A stretch of 64,000 bases of DNA. It comes from an uncultured Tateyamaria sp. Lineage in GTDB: Bacteria; Pseudomonadota; Alphaproteobacteria; Rhodobacterales; Rhodobacteraceae. Location of the stretch: the NCBI RefSeq assembly GCF_947488715.1, contig NZ_CANLAG010000010.1, forward strand, positions 62,001 to 126,000, in the 5' to 3' direction. The translations under genes were made by a program, and so were the position numbers. The notes under the pieces were generated by a model. It saw only the letters and a program-made list of their open reading frames with translations. It made no database searches and was not told the DNA's origin. Of the stretch, positions 14,590 to 23,774 are shown piece after piece; the stretch's first letter is position 1, and each line of letters starts with the position of its first letter.

Positions 14590-16775
14590 GCACCAAGAAC
14601 CAACGCCTTAACGCCACCATCACGATCGGGTCTGTGCTCGAGGCATCGGTGAAGCGCAACGTCGGCTTTCTCAAAACCGGGCTGAGCGAGGTCGGAAAGT
14701 CGATCAAGGAGGTCGAGCGCCGCCAGAAAGAGCTCGACCGACAGCGTCACATTCTGCGCCGCCAAGGCCAATCGGTGGAGCACCTCGATCGCGAGTATGA
14801 GAAGCTCGAGCGTACTCTGCGTGATCTGCAGCGCGCTCAGGAGCGCTACAATCGCGCCGCCGCCGCGTCGCGGCGTGTGGGCGCGTCCTTCGGGTCCATG
14901 GTGTCTGACATTGGGCGCAATTCCCGCCGCCTTGCCATTGGCGCAACATTGGCCGGTGGTGCCATCTTCGGAGTTGCATCATCCACCGCTCAGCTCGGCG
15001 ACGACGTCGCCAAGACAGCGGACAAGCTGGGCATCGGCATCGAGGAGCTGCAAGAGCTTCGGTATGCCGCAGAGCGGTCTGGTGTTGCGACTTCACAGTT
15101 TGACACTGCCCTCGAGAAGATGACCAAGAATATCGGCCTCGCGCTCGAGGGCACTGGCGCGCAGAAGGACGCTCTCGACGCCTTAGGGCTGTCTGCCGAG
15201 GATCTCGCAACGATGCTGCCCGAGGAGGCGTTGGCGGTCAGTGCTGATCGTTTGCAGTCAGTCGAAACCCAAGCCGAAAAGGCCGCGATCGCCAACGATG
15301 TGTTTGGGCGGTCTGGTATTGGGATGTTGAACATGCTCCGCGATGGCTCGCGCGGGCTGCAGCAGCTCCGCGAAGATGCGCGGCGTACCGGTTACGTGCT
15401 CTCCGAAGAGGCCGCTCGGGATGCGGAGGTGTTTCAGGACACGCTTCTCGACACCCAGCTCACGTTGAAGGGGCTGAAGAACACGGTCGGCGCCGAGCTC
15501 ATGCCGGTTGTGACCAAGTCAATGAAGCGCATTGGTGACGCTCTGATCGGTAACCGCAAAGACGTCGCGGCTTGGGCGGAGGCTTTCGCGGATGGTGTCG
15601 AGCGCGCTTTGCCCATCATCGGGTCTGTCGTCGAGGGCATGGGCTCCATCGCGCGGAACGTGGGCTCCGTGACGTCGCAGGTCGCGGAATTGGTCGGGGG
15701 CTGGGAAAACTTCGGCAAGATCATCGGGACCGTCCTGGTCGCGAACACCGTCAGAAAGGTCGGAGCGTTCGCTCTGTCAGTTGGAAGACTTGGAACGGCC
15801 ATGTGGGCGCTCGCAGGAGCTGGCCCGTTCGTCGCTGGTGCAATCAAGGCTATCGGCGTGGCCATCGCGGCGAACCCCATTGGGGCTGTGCTCACTGCAA
15901 TCGCGGTCGGTGCGACCCTGATCATCGCCAATTGGGAAAAAGTAAAGCCTGTGGTCGAGCCTATCCTTCAGTGGTTCGGGGACAAGCTGGTCTGGCTTTG
16001 GAACAACGCGGGCAAGCCCCTGATCGACGGCCTCAAGAGAGGAGCCGACGGAATCGCGCGTGCTTGGTCCGCAACATCCGAAGCGCTCATGCCGATCTTG
16101 ACCTCGATCGGGGACGGGTTCACGCGCCTCTATGAGCTGGTCAAGCCCGTGATCGACGCTTTGAAGTGGATCGTCGACAAAGGCGGTGCTGCCGTTGGGA
16201 CAGTGGTTGATCGGTTCCGGGCGGGGGGCGCTGTCGCTCCATCGAGCAACTCAGCTCTTGGCCCGCGGGGCGGTAGCGCCATGGTGCGCCCGCAGGCAAA
16301 CGCGCTGGGCGGACCGTTCCACCCTGGTTGGCATCTCACCGGAGAGTTGGGGCCAGAGCTCAAGTTCGAGAACCGTTCCGGCTACGTCGCGAACAACCGC
16401 GCCCTGCGACAGCTCGCCGGATACGCCGATCGAGTCGGTTCGCTGATGCAGCGCTCTAATACGATTCCGCGAAGCGCGGGCGCCGTGATGGATCGTGCCT
16501 CCCGGCTCATGTCAGCCCGAAACAGCGCGCCTGCACGGCAGCAAAGGGCCGCTGCAGCAATGGCATCGCGTGTGGATGCACTGATCGCTCCTGCGTCAGC
16601 TCAGGCGCCCGCGGCGACCACCGCCGCTCCGGTGACACAGCACATCACCTACACGATCAATGCACCCGGCGCCTCTGCCGCAGAAGTCATCCGGCTGATC
16701 GAGCGCAAGAGCCGCCAAGCCGCAAACAACGGCCTCTTCGATCGCACGCCTACAACTGGACCTTACGGGAGGTAG
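14586..16775 (+). CDS. T: Tail tape measure protein
   Basis: 729 residues from ATG 14586; an in-frame upstream start at 14547 would lie inside E'. It sets tail length and may form a channel. Layout: coiled coil ~30-95 (KSIKEVERRQKELDRQRHIL), a tape-measure core (GDDVAKTADKLGIGIEELQE, then RYAAERSG) at ~150-300, hydrophobic segments ~400-480 (GPFVAGAIKAIGVAIAANPI, GAVLTAIAVGATLIIANWEK), and an Ala/Arg-rich low-complexity C-terminus with THYTINAPGAS-like ending. It is somewhat shorter than P2 gpT. Stop is followed by gene U after 2 bases. Confidence 0.92.
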   Translation: MSTKNQRLNATITIGSVLEASVKRNVGFLKTGLSEVGKSIKEVERRQKELDRQRHILRRQGQSVEHLDREYEKLERTLRDLQRAQERYNRAAAASRRVGASFGSMVSDIGRNSRRLAIGATLAGGAIFGVASSTAQLGDDVAKTADKLGIGIEELQELRYAAERSGVATSQFDTALEKMTKNIGLALEGTGAQKDALDALGLSAEDLATMLPEEALAVSADRLQSVETQAEKAAIANDVFGRSGIGMLNMLRDGSRGLQQLREDARRTGYVLSEEAARDAEVFQDTLLDTQLTLKGLKNTVGAELMPVVTKSMKRIGDALIGNRKDVAAWAEAFADGVERALPIIGSVVEGMGSIARNVGSVTSQVAELVGGWENFGKIIGTVLVANTVRKVGAFALSVGRLGTAMWALAGAGPFVAGAIKAIGVAIAANPIGAVLTAIAVGATLIIANWEKVKPVVEPILQWFGDKLVWLWNNAGKPLIDGLKRGADGIARAWSATSEALMPILTSIGDGFTRLYELVKPVIDALKWIVDKGGAAVGTVVDRFRAGGAVAPSSNSALGPRGGSAMVRPQANALGGPFHPGWHLTGELGPELKFENRSGYVANNRALRQLAGYADRVGSLMQRSNTIPRSAGAVMDRASRLMSARNSAPARQQRAAAAMASRVDALIAPASAQAPAATTAAPVTQHITYTINAPGASAAEVIRLIERKSRQAANNGLFDRTPTTGPYGR

Positions 16776-16777
16776 TC

Positions 16778-17191
16778 ATGGCCGAGGTGATGATGCAGCT
16801 TGGGTTTTTCCAGTTCTCGATCGACGATGCCGCCTACCAGCGCCTGAACCGCTCGACGGAATACCGCTGGGCACGGCAGGCCAGGATCGGCACCAACGAC
16901 GCCTTGCAGTTTACCGGCCTCGGCCCCGACACGATCGAGCTCGAGGGCGTGATCTACCCCCATTTCCGGGGTGGCCTGAAGCAGGTCGACAAGATGCGTA
17001 CTCAAGCGAGCCTTGGCCTTCCCCTGCCACTGGTCTCCGGGATCGGCAAGGTTCTGGGCCTATGGGTGGTCGAGGCGATCAGCGAAGGCCAAGAGATCAT
17101 GGCCGCGCAGGGCGTGCCCTACAAACAAGAGTTCACAATGAGGATGGCGAAGTATGACGGCGGGCTCCGATCTCTTCTACGTTTCTTCTGA
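16778..17191 (+). CDS. U: Tail protein U
   Basis: 137 residues, P2 gpU family (tail end/completion). Conserved blocks: MMQLGFFQFSIDDAAYQRL, the Tyr/Trp-rich EYRWARQARIGTNDALQFTG and VIYPHFRGGLKQVDKMR. GGGAGG lies a few bases upstream. It overlaps gene X by 38 bases. Confidence 0.92.
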   Translation: MAEVMMQLGFFQFSIDDAAYQRLNRSTEYRWARQARIGTNDALQFTGLGPDTIELEGVIYPHFRGGLKQVDKMRTQASLGLPLPLVSGIGKVLGLWVVEAISEGQEIMAAQGVPYKQEFTMRMAKYDGGLRSLLRFF

Positions 17192-17378
17192 AGGCGACAT
17201 GCTCGACCAAGTGATCGCCGCACACTACGGCGACACCAATGGCGGCAAGGTCGATGCCGTTCTGGCCGCAAATCCCGGCCTGGCGGGGCTGGGCGTCGTG
17301 CTCGAGCCGGGTGTGCGGATCCTGTTGCCCGACCTGAGCGAGGCACAGCCTGCGGAGACAGAGCAGCTATGGGGGTGA
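17154..17378 (+). CDS. X: Tail protein X (LysM-like)
   Basis: 74 residues, P2 gpX family, a small LysM-type protein. It reads DMLDQVIAAHYGDTNGGKVD followed by AVLAANPGLAGLGVVLEPG and ends with a strand (VRILLPDL), the usual pattern of a LysM fold that bridges D to the tube. ATG at 17154 lies within U and the end overlaps D by 10 bases. Confidence 0.92.
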   Translation: MTAGSDLFYVSSEGDMLDQVIAAHYGDTNGGKVDAVLAANPGLAGLGVVLEPGVRILLPDLSEAQPAETEQLWG

Positions 17379-18376
17379 CGGACTTCCGACCGCTTGTGCG
17401 CGTGCGGATTGACGGCCAACTCGTCTCAGGCTTCCTGTTCTCGCAGCTCACCTCTGTACGTGTGACCGACACCGCTGGGCTCATGTCCGACACAGCCGAG
17501 CTGACCTTCGCCAATGCCTCAGCCATCCAGCGGTTTGCGATGCCCGAGCCGGGCGCAGAGGTTGAGATCGAACTCGGGTATCTCGGCGAGTTCAAGCACA
17601 TGGGCGTGTACATCGCTGACGAGGTCGAAGAGAGCTCGCCGCCGCGCCAGATCAGCGTGTCATGCCGTGCAAAGTCGCAAGGCAGCACTGAGAGCGGGTA
17701 TGCCCCAATCCACCAGCAAAAAACGCGGTCGTGGGACGAGGGCCTTACGCTCGAACAGATCGTAAAAACAGTTGCAGGCGACAACGGATTGGAACCGGCG
17801 ATCACGGACGCTGCCGCCTCAATCGTTCCGGGGCATATCGATCAGATCGACGAGAGTGACTTGGCCATGCTCACGCGGATCGCCGTGACGCATGACCTGG
17901 TTGCCAAGCCCGCGGGCGGTACACTGTTCGTCGGCAAAAAGGCCGACGGGATCAAGGCGTCTGGTGAAGCCACACCGACAGTTCGGGTCCTTGAGACGGA
18001 TGTTTCGCGCTGGGCGATGCGTCGTAGCCAAGGCGAAGCTACGGGCTCCGTGATTGCGACCTACCGGGATCTGGGGCAGGGGGCCGACATCGAGGTCCAG
18101 GTCGGCGAGGGCGAGCCCATCCGGCGGCTGCGCCAACGCTTTCGATCAGAGGCCGAGGCCGCGGCCGCGGCCAGTGCGGAGGCCCGTCGATCAGGACGGA
18201 TGCAGGAGGCCTTCGAGCTCGAGATGCCGGGCGATCCGAGCATTGTGGCCGAGGGTAAGATCGAGCCGATCGGGTTCAGCTCGGCTTGTTCTGGCACCTG
18301 GTTGGTCGAGACGGCCAACCACGAGGTTTCCGTGGGCGCCTATGTGACGTTGGTTCAAGCGACCCGGCCCGAGTGA
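17369..18376 (+). CDS. D: Late control / hub protein D
   Basis: 335 residues, P2 gpD family (T4 gp27-like hub holding the spike under the tube). Seen: FRPLVRVRIDGQLVSGFLFS, ELGYLGEFKHMGVYIADEVE, then HIDQIDESDLAMLTRIAVTH and DLVAKPAGGTLFVGKKADG, which are family landmarks. It is the last P2-type structural gene, and its TGA (18374-18376) abuts the fourth copy of the phage repeat. Confidence 0.92.
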   Translation: MGVTDFRPLVRVRIDGQLVSGFLFSQLTSVRVTDTAGLMSDTAELTFANASAIQRFAMPEPGAEVEIELGYLGEFKHMGVYIADEVEESSPPRQISVSCRAKSQGSTESGYAPIHQQKTRSWDEGLTLEQIVKTVAGDNGLEPAITDAAASIVPGHIDQIDESDLAMLTRIAVTHDLVAKPAGGTLFVGKKADGIKASGEATPTVRVLETDVSRWAMRRSQGEATGSVIATYRDLGQGADIEVQVGEGEPIRRLRQRFRSEAEAAAAASAEARRSGRMQEAFELEMPGDPSIVAEGKIEPIGFSSACSGTWLVETANHEVSVGAYVTLVQATRPE

Positions 18377-18424
18377 GGGAACCGCCAGAGGGTTTTGCCG
18401 ACGCACTCCCTCAAAACGGGTACA
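18377..18424 (+). repeat. Phage 15-nt repeat, copy 4, after gene D
   Basis: GGGAACCGCCAGAGG at 18377-18391 begins on the first base after the D stop codon. Downstream, GTTTTG (18392-18397) can pair with CAAAAC (18412-18417). Similarity with the W leader copy extends over ~48 bases (TTGCCG, CGCAC, AAAAC). The next gene starts at 18444. Confidence 0.85.
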
Positions 18425-18443
18425 TCCAAGCTGAAGAGTAGCC

Positions 18444-18755
18444 ATGACAAAACCAATCTTCGATACCCGCGTAAGCCTCGGAAACCTCATTCACATCGGC
18501 ATTCTTGTCGGCACAGTCGTGGTTGGCGCCACCGTGGCGTTAGGAACGATAGAGCGCCTCGAGGTCCAAATCGGGGACATGGAAGAGGATGTTTCCGGTT
18601 TCGATGACCGTTTACGCGCCGTTGAAACCACCACTGCCATGCAGGGGCAGGACTTCAAAGCCATGAGCGGTGCGCTGGGCAAGCTCGAGGCCCAGCTCGT
18701 CGAGAACAACCGTTTGCTGCGTCAGCTTTTGTCGCAACAGGGGTCCGCACACTAA
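18444..18755 (+). CDS. Small membrane protein with coiled coil, possible lysis/spanin-type
   Basis: 103 residues. One transmembrane helix near the N-terminus (residues ~14-34, IHIGILVGTVVVGATVALG) followed by a heptad-rich helix (LEVQIGDMEEDVSGFDDRL, then LEAQLVENNRLLRQLLSQQG). Such single-span coiled-coil proteins after gene D are often holin- or spanin-like, but no endolysin is seen beside it. It could instead be a membrane-anchored superinfection protein. Last recognisable prophage gene in the window. Confidence 0.55.
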   Translation: MTKPIFDTRVSLGNLIHIGILVGTVVVGATVALGTIERLEVQIGDMEEDVSGFDDRLRAVETTTAMQGQDFKAMSGALGKLEAQLVENNRLLRQLLSQQGSAH

Positions 18756-18925
18756 GCGATCGATGCAGAAAACTTGCCCGATGGCTCTTTTCCGAACGGG
18801 ACTCCATACCGTCGCGAGAACAAAAAGGAGCCGTGATCAACGGCGGCTGTGCGGACCTTGCTGCCGTTCGGGCTTCTATTTTGGATGACTGCTGTGTCTT
18901 GACTGCTGCCATTGGCCTGACCACT

Positions 18926-19366
18926 TCAGTGTTCGCTAAATCTGTCGGGTAGAACCTTTGACAAAACGCCGATCAAAAACGCGGTGCTGATCCCGAATGT
19001 CAGCAAGCCGGTGATTGCGCAAAACGTAGCGACGATGCGTGCCCCTTCGCCCAAAACGATGTCGCCGTATCCAAGTGTCGTGTAAGTGACTGTGGTGAAA
19101 TAAAAACTTGTCCCGAAATCTGGAAGATCGGAAATCAGCATAAACACCGCGGCCCAGGTCCAGATTTGGACGGTATGCGCTGCGAGGATGACGCCCAGCG
19201 TCAGCAGCAGGAATACGATGACCCGGCGAAGGGGATGTCTGTCATCTGGCACAGAGCCAGCTACAGATTTGAAAAGTGGCAGGCTCAGCGCGACCGCGAG
19301 AACATGGATGACAGCGCTGGAGGCAAGAAGGCCAGAGCCTAAGAGAATTTGTTGAAGGTTGCTCAC
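18926..19366 (-). CDS. Two-helix potassium channel family protein
   Basis: 146 residues, start GTG at 19366. It has the K+ selectivity filter in TTVTYTTLGYGDIVLGEG, preceded by a pore helix (FGTSFYFT) and flanked by hydrophobic segments (residues ~5-28, ~47-70, ~75-90 and ~118-138). No cytoplasmic RCK/TrkA domain is present, so it is a minimal ion-transport_2-type channel. It is the first host-like gene right of the prophage and is transcribed toward it; any right attachment site should lie between it and 18755, but none is obvious. Confidence 0.85.
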   Translation of the reverse strand: MSNLQQILLGSGLLASSAVIHVLAVALSLPLFKSVAGSVPDDRHPLRRVIVFLLLTLGVILAAHTVQIWTWAAVFMLISDLPDFGTSFYFTTVTYTTLGYGDIVLGEGARIVATFCAITGLLTFGISTAFLIGVLSKVLPDRFSEH

Positions 19367-19438
19367 GCGTTCGCTTTCAAATTTCCATGAATTCTTGCAG
19401 TGTTACCGTAGGTTGATCCAATTCAGGGGGCAGAGTCT

Positions 19439-20686
19439 ATGAGGTCGATACGCAGTGTGGTGGGTTTTGCGTTCATGTCTTTGGTTTGCGCAACGGCGAG
19501 CGTTGCACAGGACCAAGTCATTCGACCGGCGAAAGTGGCTGATATTACCGCAAGTGAGACCACGATTTCGCGGCGGTATCCGGCGTCTGTGTTACCTTCG
19601 CGCGAAATTGAATTGTCCTTCAAAGTCTCTGGTCAGGTCATTGATCTCCCTGTCCGTGCAGCAAGCAACGTTCAGGCGGGCGATGTCATCGCGCAAATAG
19701 ACCGGCGCGATTACGAAAATCAGCTTGCTGCTTTGCAAAGCCAACGGGATCAAGCCGCAGCCCAACTGGAGGCTTTGAAAGCCGGGGCCCGTCCAGAAGA
19801 AATCATTGCGCTGGAAGCAGCTGTTGAGTCTGCGCAGGCACAGGCGGACCAAGCGCGAGAGGCTTTAACCCGCGCTGCGACGCTGCTTGAACGCGGCGTC
19901 GCGACGCGGGCCCAACTAGAGGCGGCGCAAGCAGAGTCTCGTGTTGCCGACGCAAATCTGCTGTCGCAGCAAGAGCAATTGCGGATTGGCCAAGCAGGAG
20001 GACGACCAGAAGACATCGCAGCTTCCGAGGCAGCCATTCGCGGGATCGATGCACAGATCAAGGTGGCACAAGACGCTCTATCAGATACGACGCTTGTGGC
20101 CCCGTTCGATGGGATCGTTGCGCGGCGTGACATTGAGAACTTTTCGAATGTTCAGGCAGGTCAGAGCATCGTCCTATTGCAGGGACTCGATGTAGTTCAT
20201 CTTGCTTTCGACATTCCGGGGCCTGACATCACCCAACTGACCCGCAACGGTCCAGACGCAATTGCAAACACGGCGTTTTTTGACGCGCTGCCCGGGCGGG
20301 AATTTCCAGCCGATGTTGTCGAATTCTCGGTTCAGGCGGATAGTGCCACGCAAACCTACCGTGGGCGGGTGGCCGTCGAAGTGCCAGAAGGCGCAGTGAT
20401 CCTGCCCGGCATGGTTGCCAATGTGGTTTCGTCAACGGCGGGCGCAGACGCTCAGGTGTTCGCCCCGTTGTCCGCTATTGCTGCAAAACCAAACGGGGAC
20501 CCCTTTGTCTGGCTTGTGGATGATGACGGAATGGTCTCGGAACAAGCCGTAAAACTTGGCGAGGCAAAAGGTGCAAATGTCGTCGTGACGGATGGCCTGT
20601 CTGAGGGTGACGTTGTTGTCGCTGCAGGTGTGAGCGAAATCATCGACGGGACGACCGTTCGCCCCATCCGTCAGGTTGGGAACTAA
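19439..20686 (+). CDS. RND efflux periplasmic adaptor (HlyD/MFP family)
   Basis: 415 residues with an N-terminal signal peptide (residues ~1-23, ending ASVAQD). A lipoyl-type half motif (ELSFKVSGQVIDLPV, AGDVIAQIDRRDYENQLAAL), a long alpha-hairpin coiled coil (~90-200, AQADQAREALTRAATLLERG), the second lipoyl half (TTLVAPFDGIVARRDIENF) and a beta-barrel/membrane-proximal part follow. It would connect the pump encoded 4 bases downstream to an outer membrane channel. No lipobox cysteine is seen. Substrate unknown. Confidence 0.88.
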   Translation: MRSIRSVVGFAFMSLVCATASVAQDQVIRPAKVADITASETTISRRYPASVLPSREIELSFKVSGQVIDLPVRAASNVQAGDVIAQIDRRDYENQLAALQSQRDQAAAQLEALKAGARPEEIIALEAAVESAQAQADQAREALTRAATLLERGVATRAQLEAAQAESRVADANLLSQQEQLRIGQAGGRPEDIAASEAAIRGIDAQIKVAQDALSDTTLVAPFDGIVARRDIENFSNVQAGQSIVLLQGLDVVHLAFDIPGPDITQLTRNGPDAIANTAFFDALPGREFPADVVEFSVQADSATQTYRGRVAVEVPEGAVILPGMVANVVSSTAGADAQVFAPLSAIAAKPNGDPFVWLVDDDGMVSEQAVKLGEAKGANVVVTDGLSEGDVVVAAGVSEIIDGTTVRPIRQVGN

Positions 20687-20690
20687 GGCA

Positions 20691-23600
20691 ATGGATCTCG
20701 CTCGTTTCGCTCTTGAAAAGCGGCTGATCTCATATGTCGCGACATTTCTGATCTTGGTTGCGGGCTACTTTGCCTACACCGTTTTGCCCCGTTTTGAGGA
20801 CCCTGAGTTCGTCATACGCCAGGCTCAAATTGTGACCCCATATCCCGGCGCATCGGCAGAAGAGGTGGTCGAGGAGGTTACCGAAGTCGTTGAGAATGCG
20901 CTGCAGCAACTTCAAGGTGTCAAAGAAGTGCGTTCGGTGTCATCACCGGGCATCAGCACCGTAACGGTCGAATTCACGATCGCTTCGACCCCGGATCATC
21001 CGGAGTTGAAACAGAAATTCTCTGAAATGCGCTCAAAGATTTTGGATTCGCAAGCCCAACTGCCACCAAATGCGCTGGCAAGTCAGGTCTTCGACGATTT
21101 CGGAGACGTCTATGCGCAGTACTACGCGATTGTTGGCGAAGGGTTTTCGATCTCGGACCTCTACGAATACGCCAAAGACCTTCAGCGTGAGTTGGTGACC
21201 GTTGAAGGTGTTTCAAAGATCGTGTTGAACGGGGTGCAGGAAGAAGTCATTTATGTCGAGTACTCACCGGCCAGCCTGACTGAATTGGGCCTTGCACCGT
21301 CACAGATCCAGCAATTGCTGGAAGGACAGAACCTTGTGACGCCCGCAGGGTCCGTGTTGGCAGGGTCGGCCCGCCTGTTGGTGCGTCCAGAAAGTGCGGT
21401 GGGATCCATTGATGCCATTGAGGCTTTGTTGATCACGAACGCTCAAACGGGGACGTCGTTCCGACTGGGCGATATCGCAACGATCTATCGCGGGCTGAAA
21501 GAGCCAGCGTCGTCCTTACTTTACCGTGACGGACAACAAGCCATCGGCCTCGGCATATCAAACACCTTGGGCGGCAACGTCGTGAACATGGCGGCGGCTG
21601 TGGATGCCCGCATTGCCGAACTTGAGAGCGAGCGGCCCATCGGCATCAACGTGCTGCCCATTTCTGATCAAGGCGCAAGCGTAAAAGCATCCGTTGACGA
21701 TTTCGTCGTCAACGTGGCGGTGGCTTTGGCAATCGTTGTTGGCACATTGCTGGTTTTCATGGGCTTGCGCTCTGGCATTCTGATGGGGGGCATCCTGCTT
21801 GTTACGGTCGCAGGAACACTTTTTGGGATGTACCTTTATGGCCTCGATATGCAGCGTATCTCGCTCGGGGCATTGATCATCGCGCTGGGGATGTTGGTCG
21901 ACAATGCCATCGTGGTGGTCGAAGGCACGCTGGTCCGGGTGCAGCGGGGCGAGGACGCATCGGAGGCGTCGCGCGCAGTTGTCAAACAAACGATGTGGCC
22001 GCTTCTTGGCGGCACAGTGGTTGGTATCTTGGCCTTTTCGCCCATCGGATTTTCACCAGACAACACCGGTGAATATGCGGGCAGCCTGTTCTGGACCATT
22101 GCCATTGCACTCTTGTTTTCGTGGCTGATCGCGATTTGGCTGACACCGTATTACTGCACCGTTTTACTCAAGGCGGGTAAAGACATTGGCGACAAGCCAG
22201 AGAATGTCATGTTGCGCGGCTACCGCCGTTTGCTTGCTTTTGCCATCAGGGTGCGGTGGCTGACGGTTGGGTTGGTCGTCGCCTTGTTTGCGTCGGCCAT
22301 AGCGATGTTCAGCGCTGTGCCTGCGGGGTTTTTCCCATCCTCCACACGGGCGCAGTTTGTAATTGATTATTTCCTACCGCAGGGCACGGACATCACTCGT
22401 ACGGAAAGCGATATTCTGGAAATCGCCGAATTTGCACGCGGGCTTGAAGGCGTCACAGGAACCAACACCGTTGTTGGCGGCGGGCATCTGCGTTTCATGC
22501 TGATCTACGAATCCGAAAACAACAACGCGGCTTACGGCCAAGTGCTGGTGGATGTGGAGGACTTCTCCGTCATTGAGGGACTACGCGCAACGCTGCAGAC
22601 GCACATTGATGAGGCGTATCCGGATTCCAATGCCAAGGTGTGGAAGTTCGTTCTTGGGCCAGGCGGTGGTTCCAAGGTCGAGGCACGCTTTGTCGGCCCC
22701 GACGCAGCCGTGCTTCGCGACCTGGCAGGCCAAGCCAAAACAGTTATGTCGGACGCAGGCGCGGTTGCGGTAAAGGAGGATTGGCGCGAACAGTTGCAAG
22801 TTGTCCGGCCTGTCATTGACACAGAGAATGCGCGCAGGCTTGGCCTCACCCAAGGCGAGATCTCCAACGCGATCTATGGCCATCTCACCGGCACCACACT
22901 GGGCGTCTACCGAGAGGGCGATGAGCTGCGCAATGTCATAATGCGCCCGGTGGAATCCGCGCGAAACGACGTGGCCGAGTTGCGTGATATCCAGGTTTTT
23001 AGCGCTGCCACAGGCGGCTACATTCCCATCAGTCAGGTTGTCGACCGATTTGACATTGTGTTCGAGGCTGGAAACCTGCGGCGCGTTGACCGTGCGCTGA
23101 CCATTACGGCGCAGTCAGACAATGCGCCTGGCGTTCTGTCCGGGGACTTGTTCGACGCGGTGAAAGACCCCATCGAAGCCATCGATTTGCCGCCGGGCTA
23201 CAGTTTTGAATGGAAGGGAGAGTTCGGCAACAGCGCGGAGGCGAATGCTGGCCTTGCATCAACCATGCCAATTGGTTTTGGTGCGATGTTCTTTGTCGTG
23301 CTGTTCCTGTTCAACGCGTGGCGTCAGACCATCATCATCTGGCTCGTTGTGCCCTTGGCCCTGATTGGTGTGATCTACGGCCTTGCTGGGACGCAGACAC
23401 CGCTGGAGTTTATGGCAATCCTTGGTGTTCTGTCCTTGACCGGCATGCTGATCAAAAACGCTATCGTTCTAATTGACGAAACAGACAGTCAGATCGAAGC
23501 GGGCAAAGCGCGCATGTCTGCGGTGGTCGATGCCGCCGTCAGCCGGGTGCGGCCAGTGTCGCTGGGGGTCTTGACCACAGTACTTGGGGTCGTGCCGCTT

Positions 23601-23744
23601 CTGTGGGACCCGTTCTTTGCGTCCCTCGCGGTCGTCATCATTTGCGGTCTCAGCTTCGCGACGATCCTAACGCTCATCATCGTGCCAACGCTTTATTCGA
23701 TCTTCTTCAATGTAAAACAGAGCGAGGCAGATGCGCCTGCTTGA
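20691..23744 (+). CDS. RND family efflux pump, inner membrane subunit
   Basis: 1017 residues from ATG 20691. Standard RND architecture: TM1 (SYVATFLILVAGYFAYTVLP), a large periplasmic loop starting with YPGASAEEVVEEVTEVVENA, TM2-6 including LGMLVDNAIVVVEGTLVRVQ with the proton-relay Asp in TM4, a second periplasmic loop, and TM8-12 (LTGMLIKNAIVLIDETDSQI). Length is normal for the AcrB/CusA superfamily; sequence style is the hydrophobe/unknown-substrate HAE group. It forms a two-gene operon with the adaptor; the outer membrane factor must be encoded elsewhere. Confidence 0.92.
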   Translation: MDLARFALEKRLISYVATFLILVAGYFAYTVLPRFEDPEFVIRQAQIVTPYPGASAEEVVEEVTEVVENALQQLQGVKEVRSVSSPGISTVTVEFTIASTPDHPELKQKFSEMRSKILDSQAQLPPNALASQVFDDFGDVYAQYYAIVGEGFSISDLYEYAKDLQRELVTVEGVSKIVLNGVQEEVIYVEYSPASLTELGLAPSQIQQLLEGQNLVTPAGSVLAGSARLLVRPESAVGSIDAIEALLITNAQTGTSFRLGDIATIYRGLKEPASSLLYRDGQQAIGLGISNTLGGNVVNMAAAVDARIAELESERPIGINVLPISDQGASVKASVDDFVVNVAVALAIVVGTLLVFMGLRSGILMGGILLVTVAGTLFGMYLYGLDMQRISLGALIIALGMLVDNAIVVVEGTLVRVQRGEDASEASRAVVKQTMWPLLGGTVVGILAFSPIGFSPDNTGEYAGSLFWTIAIALLFSWLIAIWLTPYYCTVLLKAGKDIGDKPENVMLRGYRRLLAFAIRVRWLTVGLVVALFASAIAMFSAVPAGFFPSSTRAQFVIDYFLPQGTDITRTESDILEIAEFARGLEGVTGTNTVVGGGHLRFMLIYESENNNAAYGQVLVDVEDFSVIEGLRATLQTHIDEAYPDSNAKVWKFVLGPGGGSKVEARFVGPDAAVLRDLAGQAKTVMSDAGAVAVKEDWREQLQVVRPVIDTENARRLGLTQGEISNAIYGHLTGTTLGVYREGDELRNVIMRPVESARNDVAELRDIQVFSAATGGYIPISQVVDRFDIVFEAGNLRRVDRALTITAQSDNAPGVLSGDLFDAVKDPIEAIDLPPGYSFEWKGEFGNSAEANAGLASTMPIGFGAMFFVVLFLFNAWRQTIIIWLVVPLALIGVIYGLAGTQTPLEFMAILGVLSLTGMLIKNAIVLIDETDSQIEAGKARMSAVVDAAVSRVRPVSLGVLTTVLGVVPLLWDPFFASLAVVIICGLSFATILTLIIVPTLYSIFFNVKQSEADAPA

Positions 23745-23774
23745 CCTCGCGCGTTCGGACAAAGGCTTGGCACG

